DNA of 12,804 bases from Halomonas halophila (GCA_002433675.1 DJIP01000324.1:227-13030); one strand, 5' to 3'. Positions 1 to 7,440 are shown, counted from the first letter of the stretch. Program-made: numbers and translations. Notes: a model not told the origin generated them from the letters alone.

Positions 1-1066
1 CCTGGTGGCCTTCGCCGCCGCCACCGGTGTGATGCCGCTGGACATGCCGGAGTCCATCCTGGTGCGTTTCAAGGGCAAGCGTCAGCCTGGTGTCACCCTG
101 CGTGACCTGGTCCACGCGATTCCCTACTACGCCATCCAGAAGGGCCTTCTGACCGTCGAGAAGTCCGGCAAGAAGAACGCCTTCTCCGGGCGTGTGCTGG
201 AGATCGAGGGTCTCGAGGATCTTACCGTCGAGCAGGCCTTCGAGCTGTCCGACGCCAGCGCCGAGCGCTCCGCGGCAGGCTGCACCATCACCCTGTCCGA
301 AGACTCTGTCTCCGAGTACCTGAAGTCGAACATCACCCTGCTCAAGTGGATGATCGCCAATGGTTACGGTGACAAGCGCACCATCGAGCGTCGCATCCTG
401 GCCATGGAAGAGTGGCTGGCCGACCCGAGCCTGATGCGCGCCGACGCCGACGCCGAGTACGCCGAGGTCATCGAAATCGACCTGGAGCAGCTCAAGGAGC
501 CGGTACTGTGCGCCCCCAACGACCCGGACGACGCCCGTCTGCTGTCCGAGGTGGCTGGTCAGAGCATCGACGAGGTGTTCATCGGTTCGTGCATGACCAA
601 CATCGGCCACTTCCGCGCCGCCGGCAAGCTGCTCGAGAAGCAGCCCGCCGGCAGCCTGAAGACCAAGCTGTGGCTCGCCCCGCCGACCAAGATGGACCAG
701 CACCAGCTGACCGAGGAAGGCTACTACGGCATCTACGGCCGTGCCGGCGCGCGCATGGAAATGCCGGGTTGCTCGCTGTGCATGGGTAACCAGGCCCGCG
801 TCGCCGCCAAGAGCACCGTGGTATCCACCTCTACCCGCAACTTCCCCAACCGTCTGGGTGATGGCGCCGACGTCTTCCTGGCCTCCGCCGAACTGGCCGC
901 CGTGGCCGCCGTGGAAGGTCGCCTGCCGAGCGTCGACGAGTACCGTCGCTATATGGGTGAGTTCGACGCCATGGCCGGCGAGATCTACCGCTACATGAAC
1001 TTCCACGAGATCGAGGAGTACCAGAAGGCCGCCTCGAACGTGATTCCGGTGGCTCAGGAAGCCTGA
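1..1066 (+). CDS. acnB: Aconitate hydratase B, C-terminal part (5' end outside window)
   Basis: Bifunctional aconitase B, a cytoplasmic [4Fe-4S] enzyme that interconverts citrate and isocitrate in the TCA and glyoxylate cycles and usually also acts on 2-methyl-cis-aconitate. The reading frame is open at the left edge; base 1 ends a split codon and whole codons begin at base 2. About 354 residues are present, roughly the last 40% of the ~865 residues known for E. coli AcnB, and they match that protein almost continuously from memory. The cluster-binding cysteines are visible: one in GSCMTN (codon at 590-592) and two in GCSLCMGNQ (codons at 770-772 and 779-781). The conserved [12 protein letters not shown] segment follows at about 826-855. 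The frame ends with TGA at 1064-1066 and is followed by a strong hairpin terminator. No frameshift or missing key residue is seen. The promoter and start lie outside the window. Confidence 0.97.
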   Translation, partial: LVAFAAATGVMPLDMPESILVRFKGKRQPGVTLRDLVHAIPYYAIQKGLLTVEKSGKKNAFSGRVLEIEGLEDLTVEQAFELSDASAERSAAGCTITLSEDSVSEYLKSNITLLKWMIANGYGDKRTIERRILAMEEWLADPSLMRADADAEYAEVIEIDLEQLKEPVLCAPNDPDDARLLSEVAGQSIDEVFIGSCMTNIGHFRAAGKLLEKQPAGSLKTKLWLAPPTKMDQHQLTEEGYYGIYGRAGARMEMPGCSLCMGNQARVAAKSTVVSTSTRNFPNRLGDGADVFLASAELAAVAAVEGRLPSVDEYRRYMGEFDAMAGEIYRYMNFHEIEEYQKAASNVIPVAQEA

Positions 1067-1127
1067 ATCATCTGACGATCAACGGCTCGAGCCTGTCGCC
1101 GACCGACTCGAGCCTTGAATCACAAGG

Positions 1128-1174
1128 AAGCGCCCCGGGGAGCGAGTTGCGTTCAACTCCCCGGGGCGCTTTTT
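1128..1174 (+). terminator. Rho-independent terminator of acnB
   Basis: A GC-rich inverted repeat pairs AAGCGCCCCGGGGAG (1128-1142) with its complement at 1157-1171, and the run of five T follows directly at 1170-1174. An alternative inner pairing GAGTTG (1144-1149) with CAACTC (1154-1159) can extend or compete with the top of the stem. It lies 62 bp after the acnB stop codon. The opposite strand reads TTCCTT after the stem, so it may also stop transcripts of the convergent RTX gene, more weakly. A separate 8-bp inverted repeat (GGCTCGAG at 1084-1091, CTCGAGCC at 1107-1114) lies between stop codon and terminator, without a T tract. Confidence 0.9.
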
Positions 1175-1207
1175 CATGCCTCACCAGCCAAGACCGTGTC
1201 ACTGGGC

Positions 1208-1229
1208 GGGCGGCTGACCGCCCCCCCCC
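1208..1229 (-). terminator. Possible 3' hairpin of the RTX gene next to a C9/G9 homopolymer
   Basis: GGGCGG (1208-1213) and CCGCCC (1218-1223) form a 6-bp stem with a 4-nt loop, 25 bp beyond the stop codon of the leftward RTX gene. The right arm runs into nine consecutive C (1221-1229). No T tract follows on either strand, so it is a weak terminator candidate at best. The acnB terminator further on probably completes the job for the convergent transcripts. Confidence 0.35.
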
Positions 1230-1247
1230 TATCTTCCCTCGCCTGCT

Positions 1248-4200
1248 TTACTCGACGCTCAACTGACCATCGTCGAGCAGGTTCTGCAGGAAGGCATCAC
1301 CGTCTGCGCCCATCTGCATGCCCTGAAGTACTATGACCTGATCGGCGTTGCCACCTCCGGCGGCCAGATTGCCTTCGCTGCTGATGGACAACAGGGTATC
1401 GTTTCCGTCCTGGCTGGCCTGAAGATAGTCCGTCAGGTTATCCTCGTCGGCGCCTTGCAGCAGATCGGCAAGATCCAGCCGATCGGCCTCGACATCGATA
1501 CCGAACTCACCAAGGCTGAAATCGGCCACGCTGTCCTGCGCCGGTGACGTCGTGCTGCCCGCGTCACCAAACTCCCAAGCGAAGACATCGGCCCCGGCAC
1601 CGCCGATCATCAGATCATCATCGGCACCGCCGACCAGCAGGTCGTCGCCGCCGCCACCGATCAGGATGTCATCACCGGCGCCGCCGGACAGGCTGTCATT
1701 GCCACCGTCAGACCGATCCGCGATAGCCAGGGTCTCGACGTTGTCCCTGACGTAGTCGATGATCTGCTGATCCGTCGGCTCCGCCCCACCATTGACGCCC
1801 CACCTCAGGAACTCGACAAGGCCGAGATAACCCAAGCCATCGTGTTCTCCCGCCTGGAAACTCTCGCCACTGTCGCCATCCACCCATGACAGTCCATCGC
1901 TGTTGACGGTATCGCCGAACAGGACATCGTCTCCTTCGTTGCCTGCCAGGACATCATCGCCGAGCGCGGCCAACTCGGTCTGACTGCCTCCGCCAAACAG
2001 GGCCGCTTCCAGTTCTTCGGCGGTATTGACCACCTCCACCTGCCCGGTCTCGAGAATGTCTCCATCGTCGAGCAGGCGCTGCTCCAGTCGGATCTGATCG
2101 ATATCGAGACTGTCGTTGGTGCGGTTGCCGCTGTCGACCAGAAACCGAAGACGATACTCCCCCGACTCGAGAAAGCCGGTATCGACCGTCGTCCAGTTCG
2201 GGGCGTAGATCAGTGAACTGCTGGCGTACTCCTGCCATTGGCCACCTTCTCGCACCTCGACCACATAACCCATCGAATCGTTCGACTGACTGAACACACT
2301 GGTGCTGTAGCGAAACAGCAACGAGGTGTACAGCTGGTCATCGGGATCGTCATCGACGAAGAAGGAGGTACTGACCACTTCCGCCGCCTGGTTGTCATTG
2401 GCGTTGTCCCTGATCCGCAACTTGCCCCCGAACTGGGCTGCCACCGTGTTGGTGTCGGAGACCTTGGTCCAGGTCTCCACCCTCAGCGCGTCCGTCGAAC
2501 CGCGCGTGAAATTGGCAAGCCTGACACCATCGACCACGGTGCCCTGGTAAGACAGCGCCCCGGTGCCCGACACATCCGTATTGTCGAAAAACTCGAGAAC
2601 ATCTTCCCTGGTCGCGTCACCGATGCCGACCGCTCGCACGCTACTGAGTGCTGCCAGCTCGGTATAGGCGTCGGCGGCCTCCTTGATGGCGGTGGCGTCG
2701 ATCGCTGTGGCGCTCACCGTACGTCCGGTGTCATCCGTGTAGTGTGTGGGCCCACCATCGGTCAGGATGAAGCTCAGGTCCTCGAAGTCGGCGAATCGGG
2801 GGTCGGCGTCCTGCGCCGCCAGCCATCCCGATGCAGTGCGAATGCCGGCTTCCAGATTGGTGCCGCCCTCCGCCCTGAAACCGTCGATGAAGCTCACCAC
2901 ATTGGCGATGTCGTCAGCGCTGTTGAGGTCGATGACGATATGATCGACGGCATTGGTGCCGAAATCGACGATCTGCAGGTTGATCTGGCCGTCATGGGCC
3001 ACCAGGTCGGTCAACAGGTTCTTGAGCGCCGCCTGAACCAGCTCGAGTCGACTCAGGCCTGGCGTCCCCGACGGCACCACCATGCTGCCGGTAGTATCGA
3101 CAATCAGCGAAATATTGTAGTTGGTGGCCGGTGTCAGCACCGCCTCCAGGCCACCTCTATCACCGATCAGCACGTCGCCGCCGGCCTCTGTCGCTTCGTT
3201 ATCGTCGTCGTTGTCCCCCACCACCAGTTCGTCCGCGGGACCTTCGACGCTGACCGTCGCTTCGGCCTCGGTACTATCCCCGTCGTTGTCGGTCAGGGTG
3301 TAATCGATCACCGCCTGCCCGCCAAAGGTCGGGTTGGGGACGAAGGTCAGCGATCCGTCGGTGTTTACGTTCACCGTACCGACGCTGTCTCCTCCACGCA
3401 CCGCAGCCGCCGTCACGCTTGCCCCATCGGCACCCATTTGATCGTTGTCGAGCACCTCGATGACCACCGGCGCGCCGCCGCTCGTGCTTGCCGCGTCGTC
3501 CGCCGCCAGCGGCGAATCGTCGTCGACCACCACATTCAAGCTGCCCTGAACTTCGTCGCCGTCGCTGTCGCTGATGACGTAATTCAGGCTCAGACCGATG
3601 TCATCCTCTGAACCGGGATCGCTGTGATCCAACGGCCCGGCCAGAGTGACCTGATAGGCGCCCGTGACCAGATCGGTCAGTATCGCCGTCAAGACGACGC
3701 TGCCGCCTGCGCTACCCACTAGCTGACGGCCATCACCACTGACCGAGAAGCTGACCGGCGCCCCCCCGGAGGTCAGGCCGACCGGCCCCTGTGCCAACCA
3801 GCGGAAGTCCCCTGCCCCGTCGTTGCCGGCGTCATAACCGAGGACCCCGGTCACCTGAGTCACCTCACCGTCGATATCCCCGATACCGCCAGCAATACCC
3901 CCGGCAAGCCCATCCTCGTCCACCACCGCCACCGGCACATCACCCCCGCCCGGCGTCGTTGGGGTACCATCGACTTCCACGATGATCGTCCACTCGGCAA
4001 AACGCGGATCGCCATCGCCGTCGGTCACGGTGTAACGCACGGTGGCCACGCCGCTCTGACCAGGGTCCGGGGTAAAGGTCAGGGTGCCATCGGCATTTAG
4101 CCCCACCGAGCCGGTGACCTGGCTGTCTCCGACGACATTGGCGGCGGTCACGCGACCTCCATCGGCGCCGACGGAGTCATTGGCCAATACGTCCAGGGTC

Positions 4201-6203
4201 ACTGGAGCACCATTGTCGGATACCGAGCTGTCATCCTCGGTCTCTGCGGTGTCATCATCGATGAGCACCTCGAGACGCCCCTGGGCGGTGTCACCGTCGG
4301 CGTCCGTGACCGTGTAGGACAAACCGAGGAAGATGTTGTCCTCGCTGAACTGCTGCAGATGATCGATGGGTCGATGCAACACGGCGCGAGCCACGTCCGA
4401 GCCATCTTCCAGACTCACCGTGATGACATCCTCGCCGGCCTCGTTGCGGCCGATCAGGCCACGCCCCCCATCGACAACGTCGAAGCTCACCTCGCTTCCC
4501 TGAGAGGTGAGGCCATCGAGAGCGCTGCGCGGGTTGTCATCGGTGGGGCTCTGGGGCCCAGCCGTCAGGTCGATGTCCGCACTCCAGGCGAAGCCACCGC
4601 CCGACGCCGGACCATCGGCGCCAAAGTCGATCTCGAGATCCCTCGACGCGCTGACCGGCTCCCCACCCACGTCGCCGTTACCGCCAGGATTACCACCGGG
4701 CAGCCCATCCTCATCCAGCACGATACGATGCACGTCCCGGGTCAAAGGCTGGCCATCGGTGTCCTCGACCTTGACGGTCCAGTGGCCGACCATCGGGTCT
4801 CCGTCGCAGTCCAGCACCTTGTACTTGATGCGGGCGGTGCCGCTGAAATCGTCATCGGGGGTGAAGGTCAGCGTCTGGTCGTCATTGATCACCACCTGTC
4901 CCTGGCCGGACACCACTTCGGCACTGACCAGGTGCCCCAGGTCAGCGCCTGGGCTGTCATTGGCCAGCACGTCCTCGGTCACCGACTCGCCGGACTCGGC
5001 GCTGGAATAGTCGTCGACAACCACTGGAGTGTCGTCGTCGACGGTAACCATCAGATAGCCCTTGGCCGCACTGCCATCGCCATCCTTCACCACATAGCCC
5101 AGCGACAGATCGATGTCGTCCTCAGTGCCGGTGGCGAAGTGATCTAACGGCCGCAGCAGAGACACCATCACCAGATCAGAGTCATCTGCGCGCACCACCG
5201 TGAACACGGCCTCGCCGGTCACTTCGTCACGGCCGGTCAGGCTGAGGCCGTCGGCCGACACCTCGTAGACGACGGAGCTGCCCTGGCTCTGCAGATTGGT
5301 CGGCAGGCCGTCCGTGGTCCAGGTGAAGGCCCCGCTGGCGGCAGCTCCATCGGCACCAAAGTCATAGCCAAGCCGCGCGCTGGCGCTGGTGGCCTCACCG
5401 GCCACGTCCTCGGGGCCTCCGGCGTTGCCCCCAGCCAGGCCATCCTCGTCCACCACCACCGAGGGAGACTTGGTGTGGGGGTCATCATCGGTGGCCGGCG
5501 TGGTGGGAACGTTGCCATCGGTGATCTCTACTGTGACCTTGGCCCGCCCCCGGTCACCATCGTTGTCGATGGGCCTTAGGGTAAACTCGAGCTCCGGGTG
5601 GGTGGTCTGGTCGAGACCGTCCTTGGCCTGGAACTCCCAGGTCCCGTCAGAGTTCACGATCAAGGTACCCACCGACAGTTCGATGGGTGTGTCCAGTCGG
5701 TAGAAGCCACTCTCCTCCGACACGTAGACGCGCATTTCGCGCAGACCATCGGCGCCAGCATTGACCGACCAGGTACCGCGCGCCACCTCCCCTTCGACCA
5801 CCGAGTCCGGCGCGGTGGCGGTGGCATCGGGCACGTCATCCTTGACGAAGATCCGCAGATTGTCGGTGCGTGTCCCTTGGCCCCCACCACTTACTGCCAC
5901 CTGGAACGGGTCATTGACGCCCTCGTCGCCGCGCCCCTGGGAACGGTGATCGTCAGAGTTGTCGGTCAACTGGTAGTCCCAGCGGTAGTTGCCGTGCTCA
6001 TCGACCGCCACCGTCAGGGTGCCAAAGTCACCGCTGAGGCTGCCGCCGCCGGTCAGATCGACGCCATTGACGACGAAACTGTCAATCTGTCCCCCAGGCG
6101 GTCGTTCGTAGACGCCCCCTACCGAGGTCGCAACGGACCCGGCCCGAGTGCCGTCGTCCAGTCCTGCTTCATCTACCCTGAAATCGCTGCTCTGGTTCGC
6201 CAT
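1248..6203 (-). CDS. Giant secreted RTX protein with Ig/cadherin-like repeats, vWA domain and type I secretion signal
   Basis: Predicted 1651-residue, very Asp-rich extracellular protein exported by a type I (ABC/TolC) system; probably an adhesin or matrix protein by family knowledge. Order: residues ~1-240, VCBS-like beta repeats; ~248-988, three tandem ~250-residue modules, each a DEDGL..GG unit followed by a cadherin-like unit with a VLANDS-type motif; ~1030-1215, von Willebrand A domain with metal site D1036-x-T-x-S1040, T1115 and D1149; ~1240-1380, an extra beta-rich segment; ~1420-1435 and ~1497-1540, GGxGxDxL-type RTX calcium repeats; then a VCA0849-type secretion target domain (DVFAW, DRLDLADLL) to the C-terminus. 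Start chosen at ATG 6203 with GGGGAA six bases upstream; a GTG at 6278 extends the frame by 25 residues but lacks support. There is no Sec signal peptide and no obvious LapA-like N-terminal retention module. No transporter genes are nearby. Substrate or ligand cannot be told from sequence. Confidence 0.9.
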   Translation of the reverse strand: MANQSSDFRVDEAGLDDGTRAGSVATSVGGVYERPPGGQIDSFVVNGVDLTGGGSLSGDFGTLTVAVDEHGNYRWDYQLTDNSDDHRSQGRGDEGVNDPFQVAVSGGGQGTRTDNLRIFVKDDVPDATATAPDSVVEGEVARGTWSVNAGADGLREMRVYVSEESGFYRLDTPIELSVGTLIVNSDGTWEFQAKDGLDQTTHPELEFTLRPIDNDGDRGRAKVTVEITDGNVPTTPATDDDPHTKSPSVVVDEDGLAGGNAGGPEDVAGEATSASARLGYDFGADGAAASGAFTWTTDGLPTNLQSQGSSVVYEVSADGLSLTGRDEVTGEAVFTVVRADDSDLVMVSLLRPLDHFATGTEDDIDLSLGYVVKDGDGSAAKGYLMVTVDDDTPVVVDDYSSAESGESVTEDVLANDSPGADLGHLVSAEVVSGQGQVVINDDQTLTFTPDDDFSGTARIKYKVLDCDGDPMVGHWTVKVEDTDGQPLTRDVHRIVLDEDGLPGGNPGGNGDVGGEPVSASRDLEIDFGADGPASGGGFAWSADIDLTAGPQSPTDDNPRSALDGLTSQGSEVSFDVVDGGRGLIGRNEAGEDVITVSLEDGSDVARAVLHRPIDHLQQFSEDNIFLGLSYTVTDADGDTAQGRLEVLIDDDTAETEDDSSVSDNGAPVTLDVLANDSVGADGGRVTAANVVGDSQVTGSVGLNADGTLTFTPDPGQSGVATVRYTVTDGDGDPRFAEWTIIVEVDGTPTTPGGGDVPVAVVDEDGLAGGIAGGIGDIDGEVTQVTGVLGYDAGNDGAGDFRWLAQGPVGLTSGGAPVSFSVSGDGRQLVGSAGGSVVLTAILTDLVTGAYQVTLAGPLDHSDPGSEDDIGLSLNYVISDSDGDEVQGSLNVVVDDDSPLAADDAASTSGGAPVVIEVLDNDQMGADGASVTAAAVRGGDSVGTVNVNTDGSLTFVPNPTFGGQAVIDYTLTDNDGDSTEAEATVSVEGPADELVVGDNDDDNEATEAGGDVLIGDRGGLEAVLTPATNYNISLIVDTTGSMVVPSGTPGLSRLELVQAALKNLLTDLVAHDGQINLQIVDFGTNAVDHIVIDLNSADDIANVVSFIDGFRAEGGTNLEAGIRTASGWLAAQDADPRFADFEDLSFILTDGGPTHYTDDTGRTVSATAIDATAIKEAADAYTELAALSSVRAVGIGDATREDVLEFFDNTDVSGTGALSYQGTVVDGVRLANFTRGSTDALRVETWTKVSDTNTVAAQFGGKLRIRDNANDNQAAEVVSTSFFVDDDPDDQLYTSLLFRYSTSVFSQSNDSMGYVVEVREGGQWQEYASSSLIYAPNWTTVDTGFLESGEYRLRFLVDSGNRTNDSLDIDQIRLEQRLLDDGDILETGQVEVVNTAEELEAALFGGGSQTELAALGDDVLAGNEGDDVLFGDTVNSDGLSWVDGDSGESFQAGEHDGLGYLGLVEFLRWGVNGGAEPTDQQIIDYVRDNVETLAIADRSDGGNDSLSGGAGDDILIGGGGDDLLVGGADDDLMIGGAGADVFAWEFGDAGSTTSPAQDSVADFSLGEFGIDVEADRLDLADLLQGADEDNLTDYLQASQDGNDTLLSISSEGNLAAGGGNADQVIVLQGMQMGADGDAFLQNLLDDGQLSVE
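3240..5460 (-). repeat. Three tandem ~250-residue modules within the RTX gene
   Basis: Units begin at the motif (V/L)VDEDGL or VLDEDGL near 5460, 4730 and 3928, i.e. residues ~248, ~493 and ~759, so the spacing is about 245 and 265 residues. Each unit continues with a glycine-rich GGxxGG segment, a DFGADG- or DAGNDG-like motif, a DHL or DHS..EDDI/EDNI motif, a DDDT or DDDS linker, and then the cadherin-like half containing DVLANDS, DVLANDS or EVLDNDQ (near residues 410, 670 and 914) and a LTFTP or LTFVP strand. The protein copies are clearly diverged, but short stretches of DNA remain identical: an 18-base match CCATCCTCGTCCACCACC occurs in units one and three on the + strand. Confidence 0.85.
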
Positions 6204-6240
6204 GCTGTGTTCCCCGTGGACCCGTATCGATGCCAACAAG

Positions 6241-6307
6241 GAAAGGCGTCGGATGCACGACTCGCACGCCAACCGCACGGCTCGAGTTCAGCCGAGTGAC
6301 GCCTTTC
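6241..6307 (-). promoter_or_regulatory. 10-bp perfect inverted repeat in the presumed RTX leader
   Basis: GAAAGGCGTC at 6241-6250 pairs exactly with GACGCCTTTC at 6298-6307 across a 47-base gap. The gap itself holds a smaller hairpin, CGGCT (6279-6283) with AGCCG (6290-6294). The element sits 38-104 bases upstream of the RTX start codon. If transcription starts near 6362, it would fold in the 5' untranslated leader and could influence translation or transcript stability; it could also be a DNA-binding site. It does not match the cyclic-di-GMP (GEMM) riboswitch consensus I know. Confidence 0.45.
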
Positions 6308-6369
6308 TCCTGGCCAAAGATAAGCGCACGGCCTACGGTGCGACGTCCGAACTTGGTCATCGACGATGG

Positions 6370-6397
6370 CTTATGCGGAATTCGGCAATGACCTCAA
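6370..6397 (-). promoter_or_regulatory. Candidate sigma70 promoter for the RTX gene
   Basis: On the leftward strand TTGAGG (6392-6397) is followed after 16 bases by CATAAG (6370-6375), each matching four of six consensus positions. Transcription would start near 6362 and give a leader of about 160 bases before the ATG at 6203. This is the best pair I found in the interval, but it is a weak match and rests only on consensus. Confidence 0.3.
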
Positions 6398-6503
6398 GAT
6401 CCCCTTATCCGCAACGGATCATTGGAGTCCAGGAGCGAGTCTGGCGACATCGCTCTCGCGCCGGCATCTTCGGTTTCTCCCGTGGCTCTCAGCGCGGCAT
6501 AGT

Positions 6504-6576
6504 ACCGGCCTTGCACGACCGACCCTCGGCCCGGCCCGCTATCGGTCGGCCAACAACACGCAAGGTCCGGGCCGGT
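6504..6576. other. Nested imperfect stem-loop (possible structured RNA)
   Basis: Three paired blocks nest in order: ACCGG (6504-6508) with CCGGT (6572-6576); CCTTGC (6509-6514) with GCAAGG (6560-6565); CGACCGA (6516-6522) with TCGGTCG (6542-6548). That makes 18 base pairs around a 19-base loop, with bulges at 6549-6559 and 6566-6571. No T run follows on either strand, so it does not look like a plain terminator. No known RNA family is recognised, and the local GC content raises the chance of coincidental pairing. Confidence 0.35.
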
Positions 6577-6883
6577 CTGATGCCGGAAATATGAGAGGAA
6601 CTCACCGCCATCGGACGGATGCCAACGACATGTACTCGCACTCGGGTGCCAGGCAAATCATCGTACCTTCAGCGGAAGGAGATCAGGCGGATTGCCAGGG
6701 CGCTTCGCCAAGGCATCGATCACATCTCTGGACTGAACGTGGACAAGCCGGTGAAACGACGCCACTTTCCAACGACCGATATGACGACTCGCGCACAATT
6801 CATCAGAGATCGCCGAATTCGATTACCTCGCTCGACCTCCTCAGCCCCTCACCCCCCCGGGGGCTGGATAACATCGACACCTG

Positions 6884-6896
6884 TGGCATCATGCCA
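6884..6896. promoter_or_regulatory. 13-bp palindrome upstream of rraA (possible operator)
   Basis: TGGCATCATGCCA is a perfect palindrome around a central C. It ends 23 bases before the rraA start codon. A weak -10-like TAACAT lies at 6869-6874, without a good -35, so a transcript could begin close to the palindrome. A repressor bound there would sit over or just after the start site. The cognate regulator is unknown. Confidence 0.3.
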
Positions 6897-6919
6897 GGAC
6901 TAGCCACGGAGACGCTCCC

Positions 6920-7405
6920 ATGACCCAGATTGTCACGCCCGATATCTGCGACGCCTACCCCGAAGTGGCGGTGTGCGACCCGATCTTCGTCAACTACGGG
7001 GGCCAGGAGGCCTTCTTTGGCCCCGTGAAAACGGTCAAGTGCTTCGAAGACAACTCACTGGTCAAGCAGGCGGTCGCCGAACCAGGCGACGGAGCGGTGC
7101 TGGTGGTGGACGCCGGCGGCTCTACGCGCTGCGCCATGCTCGGCGACATGCTCGCGGAACAGGCGGCCGGCAATGGCTGGGCCGGGGTGATCATGTACGG
7201 CTGCGTGCGCGACGTGGACATCCTGGCGGAGACCGACCTGGGCATCCAGGCGCTCGGCGCGCACCCGCGCAAGAGCGAAAAGCGCGGCGAAGGCCAGCGC
7301 GATGTTCCCGTCGCCTTCGCCGGCGTCGACTTCACGCCAGGCCAATGGGTCTACGCCGACAACAACGGCATCCTGGTCGCCGAGTCCCGCCTCGAACTCG
7401 ATTGA
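6920..7405 (+). CDS. rraA: RraA family protein: RNase E activity regulator / putative HMG-type aldolase
   Basis: 161 residues, the same length as E. coli RraA, which binds RNase E and the degradosome and lowers RNA turnover. Similarity runs end to end: [10 protein letters not shown] at the N-terminus, VNYGG (24-28), [12 protein letters not shown] (37-48), [11 protein letters not shown] (60-70), YGCVRDVD (93-100) and VYADNNGI (144-151). ATG at 6920 has GGAG at 6908-6911, eight bases upstream. Unlike the E. coli protein as I recall it (VRQ), this one keeps D76, then 20 residues, then R97-D98. This matches the D-X20-R-D metal and substrate motif of 4-hydroxy-4-methyl-2-oxoglutarate aldolases and oxaloacetate decarboxylases. 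It may therefore have catalytic activity, a regulatory role, or both. The gene stands divergent to the RTX gene and 136 bp ahead of the phosphodiesterase. Confidence 0.92.
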   Translation: MTQIVTPDICDAYPEVAVCDPIFVNYGGQEAFFGPVKTVKCFEDNSLVKQAVAEPGDGAVLVVDAGGSTRCAMLGDMLAEQAAGNGWAGVIMYGCVRDVDILAETDLGIQALGAHPRKSEKRGEGQRDVPVAFAGVDFTPGQWVYADNNGILVAESRLELD

Positions 7406-7440
7406 CGGGCGAGCATCCTTCCTTCTTTCATCACCACAGC

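Larger units (their letters stand above)
6204..6919. other. Gene-free divergent interval between the RTX gene and rraA
   Basis: About 716 bp with no convincing gene. The rightward frame 6366-6923 is open and overlaps the rraA start by four bases, but its translation is rich in His, Arg, Ser and Pro without any recognisable fold or ribosome site. No leftward frame continues the RTX protein; an in-frame TGA precedes the GTG at 6278. Seen inside: a perfect 10-bp inverted repeat (6241-6250 with 6298-6307), an 18-bp nested stem (6504-6576), a hairpin CAGCCCC/GGGGCTG (6842-6848 with 6860-6866), a 13-bp palindrome (6884-6896), and weak promoter candidates on both strands. It could be a long regulatory region, contain a small RNA, or hold remnants too degenerate to read. 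Confidence 0.7.

Noticed and set aside
1570..1720. Short direct repeats resembling a CRISPR array
   Set aside because: They encode the GGxGxDxL calcium-binding nonapeptides in frame; there are no unique spacers of constant length.
2238..3611. Long rightward open frame (457 codons) opposite the RTX gene
   Set aside because: It lies fully antisense to a frame with clear domains; the product has no recognisable fold and its length follows from the GC bias and repeats of the RTX coding strand.
4359..5147. Second long rightward open frame (262 codons) opposite the RTX gene
   Set aside because: Same reason: a mirror frame of the Asp/Gly/Val-rich repeats, with no ribosome site or known motif.
6204..6278. 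Upstream GTG start for the RTX protein
   Set aside because: It would add 25 residues with no signal function and no good ribosome site; ATG 6203 has GGGGAA at proper spacing and begins directly with repeat-like sequence.
6241..6320. Cyclic-di-GMP (GEMM) riboswitch in the RTX leader
   Set aside because: The leader lacks the conserved GEMM core bases and receptor loop that I would expect; only generic inverted repeats are present.
6366..6923. Rightward open frame whose stop overlaps the rraA start as ATGA
   Set aside because: The overlap looks like translational coupling, but there is no ribosome site at its start, the composition is not protein-like, and no motif is seen.
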